From NCBI GenBank assembly GCA_903813345.2, contig CAIIXF020000011.1, positions 16,287,754 to 16,351,753 on the forward strand: 64,000 nucleotides of DNA. Reading direction: 5' to 3'. A program made the position numbers and the translations under genes. Source of the DNA: Owenia fusiformis (taxonomy: Eukaryota > Annelida > Polychaeta > Sabellida > Oweniidae). Within the stretch, counting starts at the first letter, position 1; every line of letters begins with the position of its first letter. The notes below the pieces were generated by a model that was not told the DNA's origin, made no database searches, and saw nothing but the letters and a program-made list of their open reading frames with translations. Of the stretch, positions 56,250 through 64,000 are shown piece after piece.

Positions 56250-56710
56250 CAGACAACTGTGTCACTGGGTCAATTTATGATTTTTATTTTCAATATTACA
56301 CCAAAACTAACAAATAACAAGTTTTTTTTATCTTGTTGGATTTTATTAAGTAGTATTGTAACTACATATTAAGATGATTAGAAGACCTGACATTATTTCT
56401 GCTTTAAGAAAGGCGACAACTTGACCCTACAGATTGAAACTGATGTTTTGCTCACTTGACCCTTGCAAAAAGTTTCATTGAACATATGTTATTTTTGTGA
56501 TTACGTATTTTTTAGGTGATTTCGAAGAATATATGTTGCAATGTGTGAAAATAATTTAAACCCAAGACCTACATTGTGGCTGATTCATTCCACTCGGGCG
56601 TTGTTTCCTTAACTTAATTCTCGATTCTGCGATTTTCATGCAACGTTTGAAAGAACACCTTAGAGGAATGATAATCAGTCCACGAAACTCTGAGTCCCAG
56701 GGCTTAAATC
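56250..56710. other. No gene seen; left flank of the satellite
   Basis: AT-rich sequence leading to the 70-bp array without an obvious boundary motif. Confidence 0.45.
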
Positions 56711-59700
56711 CCTCTTAACTCTTCTGGTTCCTTTATCACGATGATCAAGTCTTAATAGTGGAGATTGTTCCGGACGTGTTTCTCTTAACTCTTCTGGTTC
56801 CTTTATCACGATGATCAAGTCTTAATAGTGGAGATTGTTCCGGACGTGTTTTTCTTAACTCTTCTGGTTCCTTTATCACGATTATCAAGTCTTAATAGTG
56901 GAGATTGTTCCGGACGTGTTGCTCTTAACTCTTCTGGTTCCTTTATCACGATGATCAAGTCTTAATAGTGGAGATTGTTCCGGACGTGTTTCTCTTAACT
57001 CTTCTGGTTCCTTTATCACGATGATCAAGTCTTAATAGTGGAGATTGTTCCGGACGTGTTTCTCTTAACTCTTCTGGTTCCTTTATCACGATGATCAAGT
57101 CTCAATAGTGGAGATTGTTCCGGACGTGTTTCTCTTAACTCTTCTGGTTCCTTTATCACGATGATCAAGTCTTAATAGTGGAGATTGTTCCGGACGTGTT
57201 TCTCTTAACTCTTCTGGTTCCTTTATCACGATGATCAAGTCTTAATAGTGGAGATTGTTCCGGACGTGTTTCTCTTAACTCTTCTGGTTCCTTTATCACG
57301 ATGATCAAGTCTTAATAGTGGAGATTGTTCCGGACGTGTTTCTCTTAACTCTTCTGGTTCCTTTATCACGATGATCAAGTCTTAATAGTGGAGATTGTTC
57401 CGGACGTGTTTCTCTTAACTCTTCTGGTTCCTTTATCACGATGATCAAGTCTTAATAGTGGAGATTGTTCCGGACGTGTTTCTCTTAACTCTTCTGGTTC
57501 CTTTATCACGATGATCAAGTCTTAATAGTGGAGATTGTTCCGGACGTGTTTCTCTTAACTCTTCTGGTTCCTTTATCACGATGATCAAGTCTTAATAGTG
57601 GAGATTGTTCCGGACGTGTTTCTCTTAACTCTTCTGGTTCCTTTATCACAATGATCAAGTCTTAATAGTGGAGATTGTTCCGGACGTGTTTCTCTTAACT
57701 CTTTTGGTTCCTTTATCACGATGATCAAGTCTTAATAGTGGAGATTGTTCCGGAGGTGTTTCTCTTAACTCTTCTGGTTCCTTTATCACGATGATCAAGT
57801 CTTAATAGTGGAGATTGTTCCGGACGTGTTTCTCTTAACTCTTTTGGTTCCTTTATCACGATGATCAAGTCTTGATAGTGGAGATTGTTCCGGAGGTGCT
57901 TCTCTTAACTCTTCTGGTTCCTTTATCACGATGATCAAGTCTTAATAGTGGAGATTGTTCCGGACTTGTTTCTCTTAACTCTTCTGGTTCCTTTATCACG
58001 ATGATCAAGTCTTAATAGTGGAGATTGTTCCGGACGTGTTTCTCTTAACTCTTCTGGTTCCTTTATCACGATGATCAAGTCTTAATAGTGGAGATTGTTC
58101 CGGACGTGTTTCTCTTAACTCTTTTGGTTGCTTTATCACGATGATCAAGTCTTAATAGTGGAAATTGTTCCGGACGTGTTTCTCTTAACTCTTCTGGTTC
58201 CTTTATCACGATGATCAAGTCTTAATAGTGGAGATTGTTCCGGACGTGTTTCTCTTAACTCTTCTGGTTCCTTTATCACGATGATCAAGTCTTAATAGTG
58301 GAGATTGTTCCGGACGTGTTTTTCTTAACTCTTCTGGTTCCTTTATCACGATGATCAAGTCTTAATAGTGGAGATTGTTCCGGACGTGTTTCTCTTAACT
58401 CTTCTGGTTCCTTTATCACGATGATCAAGTCTTAATAGTGGAGATTGTTCCGGACGTGTTTCTCTTAACTCTTCTGGTTCCTTTATCACGATGATCAAGT
58501 CTTAATAGTGGAGATTGTTCCGGACGTGTTTCTCTTAACTCTTCTGGTTCCTTTATCACGATGATCAAGTCTTAATAGTGGAGATTGTTCCGGACGTGTT
58601 TCTCTTAACTCTTTTGCTTCGTTTATCACGATGATCAAGTCTTAATAGTGGAGATTGTTCCGGAGGTGCTTCTCTTAACTCTTCTGGTTCCTTTATCACG
58701 ATGATCAAGTCTTAATAGTGGAGATTGTTCCGGACGTGTTTCTCTTAACTCTTTTGGTTCCTTTATCACGATGATCAAGTCTTAATAGTGGAGATTGTTC
58801 CGGAGGTGTTTCTCTTAACTCTTCTGGTTCCTTTATCACGATGATCAAGTCTTAATAGTGGAGATTGTTCCGGACGTGTTTCTCTTAACTCTTCTGGTTC
58901 CTTTATCACGATGATCAAGTCTTAATAATGGAGATTGTTTCGGACGTGTTTCTCTTAACTCTTCTGCGGTTTCTTTATCACGATGATCAAGTCTTAATAG
59001 TGGAGATTGTTCCGGACGTGTTTCTCTTAACTCTTCTGGTTCCTTTATCACGATGATCAAGTCTTAATTGTGGAGATTGTTCCGGACGTGTTTCTCTTAA
59101 CTCTTCTGGTTCCTTTATCACGATGATCAAGTCTTAATAGTGGAGATTGTTCCGGACGTGTTTCTCTTAACTCTTCTGGTTCCTTTATCACGATGATCAA
59201 GTCTTAATAGTGGAGATTGTTCCGGACGTGTTTCACTTAACTCTTCTGGTTCCTTTATCACGATGATCAAGTCTTAATAGTGGAGATTGTTCCGGACGTG
59301 TTTCTCTTAACTCTTCTGGTTCCTTTATCACGATGATCAAGTCTTAATAGTGGAGATTGTTCCGGACGTGTTTCTCTTAACTCTTCTGGTTCCTTTATCA
59401 CGATGATCAAGTCTTAATAGTGGAGATTGTTCCGGACGTGTTTCTCTTAACTCTTCTGGTTCCTTTATCACGATGATCAAGTCTTAATAGTGGAGATTGT
59501 TCCGGACGTGTTTCTCTTAACTGTTCTGGTTCCTTTATCACGATGATCAAGTCTTAATAGTGGAGATTGTTCCGGACGTGTTTCTCTTAACTCTTCTGGT
59601 TCCTTTATCACGATGATCAAGTCTTAATAGTGGAGATTGTTCCGGACGTGTTTCTCTTAACTCTTCTGGTTCCTTTATCACGATGATCAAGTCTTAATAG

Positions 59701-61546
59701 TGGAGATTGTTCCGGACGTGTTTCTCTTAACTCTTTTGGTTCGTTTATCACGATGATCAAGTCTTAATAGTGGAGATTGTTCCGGAGGTGCTTCTCTTAA
59801 CTCTTCTGGTTCCTTTATCACGATGATCAAGTCTTAATAGTGGAGATTGTTCCGGACGTGTTTCTCTTAACTCTTTTGGTTCCTTTATCACGATGATCAA
59901 GTCTTAATAGTGGAGATTGTTCCGGAGGTGTTTCTCTTAACTCTTCTGGTTCCTTTATCACGATGATCAAGTCTTAATAGTGGAGATTGTTCCGGACGTG
60001 TTTCTCTTAACTCTTTTGGTTCCTTTATCACGATGATCAAGTCTTAATAGTGGAGATTGTTCCGGAGGTGCTTCTCTTAACTCTTCTGGTTCCTTTATCA
60101 CGATGATCAAGTCTTAATAGTGGAGATTGTTCCGGACTTGTTTCTCTTAACTCTTCTGGTTCCTTTATCACGATGATCAAGTCTTAATAGTGGAGATTGT
60201 TCCGGACGTGTTTCTCTTAACTCTTCTGGTTCCTTTATCACGATGATCAAGTCTTAATAGTGGAGATTGTTTCGGACGTGTTTCTCTTAACTCTTCTGCG
60301 GTTTCTTTATCACGATGATCAAGTCTTAATAGTGGAGATTGTTCCGGACGTGTTTCTCTTAACTCTTCTGGTTCCTTTATCACGATGATCAAGTCTTAAT
60401 AGTGGAGATTGTTCCGGACGTGTTTCTCTTAACTCTTCTGGTTCCTTTATCACGATGATCAAGTCTTAATAGTGGAGATTGTTCCGGACGTGTTTCTCTA
60501 AACTCTTCTGGTTCCTTTATCACGATGATCAAGTCTTAATAGTGGAGATTGTTCCGGACGTGTTTCTCTTAACTCTTCTGGTTCCTTTATCACGATGATC
60601 AAGTCTTAATTGTGGAGATTGTTCCGGACGTGTTTTTCTTAACTCTTCTGGTTCCTTTATCACGATGATCAAGTCTTAATAGTGGAGATTGTTCCGGACG
60701 TGTTTCTCTTAACTCTTCTGGTTTCTTTATCACGATGATCAAGTCTTAATAGTGGAGATTGTTCCGGACGTGTTTCTCTTAACTCTTCTGGTTCCTTCAT
60801 CACGATGATCAAGTCTTAATAGTGGAGATTGTTCCGGACGTGTTTCTCTTAACTCTTCTGGTTTCTTTATCACGATGATCAAGTCTTAATAGTGGAGATT
60901 GTTCCGGACGTGTTTCTCTTAACTCTTCTGGTTCCTTTACCACGATGATCAAGTCTTAATAGTGGAGATTGTTCCGGACGTGTTTCTCTTAACTCTTCTG
61001 GTTCCTTTATCACGATGATCAAGTCTTAATAGTGGAGATTGTTCCGGACGTGTTTCTCTTAACTCTATTGGTTCCTTTATCACGATGATCAAGTCTTAAT
61101 AGTGGAGATTGTTCCGGACGTGTTTCTCTTAACTCTTTTGGTTCCTTTATCACGATGATCAAGTCTTAATAGTGGAGATTGTTCCGGACGTGTTTCTCTT
61201 AACTCTTCTGGTTTCTTTATCACGATGATCAAGTCTTAATAGTGGAGATTGTTCCGGACGTGTTTCTCTTAACTCTTTTGGTTCCTTTATCACGATGATC
61301 AAGTCTTAATAGTGGAGATTGTTCCGGACGTGTTTCTCTTAACTCTTCTGGTTTCTTTATCACGATGATCAAGTCTTAATAGTGGAGATTGTTCCGGACG
61401 TGTTTCTCTTAACTCTTCTGGTTCCTTTATCACGATGATCAAGTCTTAATAGTGGAGATTGTTCCGGACGTGTTTCTCTTAACTCTTCTGGTTCCTTTAT
61501 CACGATGATCAAGTCTTAATAGTGGAGATTGTTCCGGACGTGTTTT
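56711..61546. repeat. 70-bp satellite array, about 69 monomers
   Basis: The unit (TCTCTTAACTCTTCTGGTTC, then CTTTATCACGATGATCAAGT, CTTAATAGTGGAGATTGTTC, CGGACGTGTT) is exactly 70 bp and almost invariant over 4.8 kb. Sparse variants (GGAGGTG, GGACTTG, CTTTTGG, and a 2-base insertion giving CTTCTGCGGTT) recur in ordered blocks at offsets of 1122, 1332 and 2172 bp. These equal 16, 19 and 31 monomers plus 2 bases. That pattern indicates recent unequal exchange or block duplication. Open frames inside it are artefacts: 70 is not a multiple of 3. Confidence 0.95.
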
Positions 61547-61775
61547 TCACACGATTTGGACTTGTTTTGTAAGAATATGGAATACGATATCCGTTAGAAT
61601 GGAGCAAAAAGGTAAGAATATTTTACAAACTAACTTGACTTCTACCTAAGATGTTCTTCATCATATCAACGGATCTATCGTGGGGATCATTCCATTATAC
61701 TTCATAGTAATCGCAATTGTATACAAAAACGCAAGAAATATGTACTAAATCTGCATTAAGTGTTATTTAATTAAC

Positions 61776-61885
61776 GATTCCTGCAAATAACGCGTTTGCA
61801 GGTACCTGAAGTTAGGATTTGTAGTATGGTAAGCAATATAAATTACATAGATTTACATTAAGTCAAGTGACAGCAATTTCATAAC
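61776..61885 (+). repeat. Direct repeat, copy 1
   Basis: CTGCAAATAACGCGTTTGCA, then CACCTGAAGTTAGG-like and GTCAAGTGACAGC segments, recur in the same orientation and order at 62231-62347. Confidence 0.8.
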
Positions 61886-62230
61886 AAACAATACATTCTA
61901 CAACGTGGAATAATATTCACTCCTCTAAAGATCGTGTTTATATTTTAACTATCTTTATCTTGAAATTGCAATAAATAACCGTAAATGTAGAGAGTGGAGT
62001 TAACGATGGATTAAGGATATTTTTAACACGTCCAAACAGTTTCGTCTAGTTCTTTCCTTATCAATTGATGTATCCATTGAATACAAGCCAGGCTAATCAT
62101 ATTCAGCCAAAAATATGTGTTACACTGACAGAATCGCTCACTTTTTTATTATTTTTTTATCTATTAAAATCATATTAACATATTTACAAAGTAATGATAA
62201 AGACACCGATATAACAACACTATAGCATAG

Positions 62231-62347
62231 GATTCGTGCAAATAACGCGTTTGCGGGCACCTGAAGTTAGGATTTGTATTATGGTAAGCATTACGCAATA
62301 TAAATTACATACATTTACATAAAGTCAAGTGACAGCTATTCCATAAC
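62231..62347 (+). repeat. Direct repeat, copy 2
   Basis: Second copy of 61776-61885, about 455 bases downstream, with several substitutions and a short extra GCATTACG-type insertion. Confidence 0.8.
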
Positions 62348-62425
62348 CAAATTTATCAACCTACATCTCAAGTTTTCTTAAAAGGTCCAAATCGTGTAAA
62401 ATAACACGTCCGGAGCAATCTCCGC

Positions 62426-62846
62426 TGTTAACACTTGGGCACCGTGTTTATTGAAGGCAGAGAAAAACAACGCATTTGAATGCCGATGACATAAAATACA
62501 ATTGTACAAGAGGAGCTCTAATAGGTTCTTAGGAAGTATAACGAACGTATAATAGGTGTATAATTATAGAGGTTGTGATTGAAGCGGCAATTACACCATG
62601 TTTTATTGTATTGCACTTTAAGTTTTCACATCCCATTCCCCTTTTATTAGAAATCTGTGTGCACGGGGCTAATGATTAAAGTAATGAAATGGCTTTAAAG
62701 AATACTTACTACGTAGAATACCTTCACTATTGATGCTATCTTGTTAAAACAACTCTCGACAGGAGACCCCAACACACAACACTTTATTTTAATTTCAGAA
62801 TTGTTTTCAAACGATTCTTTATTCAAATATGCCATATTAATACATG
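62426..62846. other. No gene seen
   Basis: Non-coding spacer before copy D of the TGTTACGCGG family. Confidence 0.45.
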
Positions 62847-62851
62847 ACATC

Positions 62852-63482
62852 TGTTACGCGGTATATGGCATACATTCATGGTTGCGCGGTATTCGTGATA
62901 CGGTTGAATATGCCATACTCACCTGCGGTATATGGCATATTCCGCAGGTGAGTATGCGATATTCCGCAGTGAATATGCGATACATTGATTTCAGTGAATA
63001 CCCGATACTCACCTGCAGAATATGTCATACTCACTTGCGGAATATGCCATATACCGCAGGTGAATATGCCATATACCGCAGGTGAAAACGTGATACAGAA
63101 AGCCTTGATTTGATTGGTTGCGAAAATCGGCTCTAGGTGTAAAACTACGCTGGATTACCAATATAGTCAGTGCGTCGAGTACTAATATATGAATCCTGGT
63201 TTGATTGAGAAAGTTTATTACGCGAGATTGGTGACTGATACTTCTGCTTAGTTAATATATTCGATACACAGTACTGTTGATTCAGTAATCATTATAATAA
63301 TTTATAACGTTTCACTTGTTCGTTCAATCGATGTAATTGACAATTGCGTACTTACGTATCGCGTTCTCATTGGTTAGTATGTATGCCATATACCACAGGT
63401 GAATCTGTCATACACCGCAAGTGAATATGCCATATTCGTTGCGGAATATGACATATTTTTGTATCGTGTTTACCGCGTAACA
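62852..63482. mobile_element. TGTTACGCGG family element, copy D (complete, 631 bp)
   Basis: Same length, ends and orientation as copy B, with a 5-bp duplication ACATC at 62847-62851 and 63483-63487. The central AT-rich region and both motif clusters align with copy B with few differences, so both copies are fairly young. Confidence 0.9.
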
Positions 63483-63487
63483 ACATC

Positions 63488-64000
63488 AACAATCCGCTAG
63501 ATGTATTACTTTGTTTCCCAAAAACGAATTCAATCATACCCTTGAAATGTGACATCAGATTTTTGAAATGTTGCAAGGCCAAACAATGATTTGATTTAAC
63601 ATTTCAGAGGCTGACAGTTTTATCTTATTAAATCGTATTTTGTGGGAGAATATTACTCGCTTTCCAGTTAAAACGACTAAAAATTGTTCTATGTCATAAT
63701 GGTAGCTATTCGGTGATTCTGACTGCCATTTCATTATAACTTTCGATAGATGTTCAGACATTAAGTTTATATTCTCCTTTCTATATTTTCATTTTGAAGC
63801 ACTACTTTGAAAGCGGCACATATACTTCGAAAAATAAGCATTATTATTCCCCTCAAAATGGAATAATTAGCCAGAATACATGTGTATATTTACACTATGG
63901 TGGAACTCTTCAAACTGGTAACAAAAAGGATGCCTGTCGGTAACAAAATGGCACAGCCTCGGAGGTATGATTTTTCTGTTTCCAGTCCAATAATTAAGAC
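63488..64000. other. No gene seen
   Basis: Short minus-strand frames only; no recognisable repeat or domain up to the end of the window. Confidence 0.45.

Larger units (their letters stand above)
61520..62425. repeat. Inverted repeat bounding the right edge of the satellite
   Basis: The last monomer and its exit (CCGGACGTGTTTTTCACACG, then ATTTGGAC) are inverted at about 62383-62422 (GTCCAAATCGTG, ACACGTCCGGAGCAATCTCC), which includes about 35 bases of a diverged monomer in the opposite orientation. The two sides enclose about 820 bp. Confidence 0.75.

Noticed and set aside
58845-60392. Two identical 71-codon minus-strand frames
   Set aside because: They lie in the 70-bp satellite at copies 1332 bp apart, and result from block duplication.
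56711-61546. CRISPR-like array
   Set aside because: Units are contiguous 70-bp monomers without unique spacers, in animal DNA; this is a satellite.

Overview
This 64 kb window is AT-rich, repeat-dominated nuclear DNA from a metazoan, most likely an invertebrate. The evidence is a typical animal rhodopsin-like GPCR, animal-type non-LTR retrotransposons and mariner, piggyBac-like and other terminal-inverted-repeat (TIR) elements. Nothing suggests a prokaryote, plasmid or phage: there are no operons, ribosome binding sites or dense coding. I cannot name the species.

Only one clearly intact protein gene is visible: a single-exon, 375-residue class A GPCR on the minus strand (20148-21275). A broken relative of its 5' half, with homologous upstream flank, lies about 8.4 kb away (12595-12870, flank to about 14070). 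Each duplicate carries insertions the other lacks, which fixes several element boundaries precisely. All other coding signal is transposon remnant: a mariner-type transposase pseudogene (9632-10425), the 3' end of an L1/Tx1-like LINE (17132-19155), the RT half of a CR1/Jockey-like LINE (22470-24141), and a few unassigned ORF fragments.

Layout. 1-8.8 kb: two arms of a long inverted repeat bearing 147-bp tandem units enclose several MITE-like elements. 9.6-14.1 kb: mariner pseudogene, an element with two identical 469-bp direct repeats, and the GPCR pseudogene. 16.6-19.2 kb: a TA-flanked element invaded by a LINE, which was itself invaded by a piggyBac-like MITE. 19.3-24.5 kb: a MITE, the GPCR gene, and a second copy of the TA-flanked element invaded by a different LINE. 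24.8-34.8 kb: foldback elements and an 84-bp minisatellite. 35.1-41.6 kb: a 162-bp satellite split by a TG...CA element, which was split in turn by a 4.3-kb element; a second TG...CA copy follows. 41.6-56 kb: degenerate repeats, MITEs, hairpins and a TIR element carrying an unknown ORF. 56.7-61.5 kb: about 69 copies of a 70-bp satellite with multi-monomer block duplications. 61.5-64 kb: satellite flank and a third complete TG...CA element.

The strongest candidates for something undescribed are (i) the 631-bp TGTTACGCGG...CCGCGTAACA family, with 5-bp target duplications and clusters of CACCTG/CAGGTG boxes, present four times here; (ii) the direct-repeat element whose outer flanks are both ACAA and inner flanks both TTAA, as expected if a DNA circle integrated by homologous recombination; and (iii) the three-level nesting at 35.1-40.8 kb. 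All calls are from reading the sequence; no database was searched.
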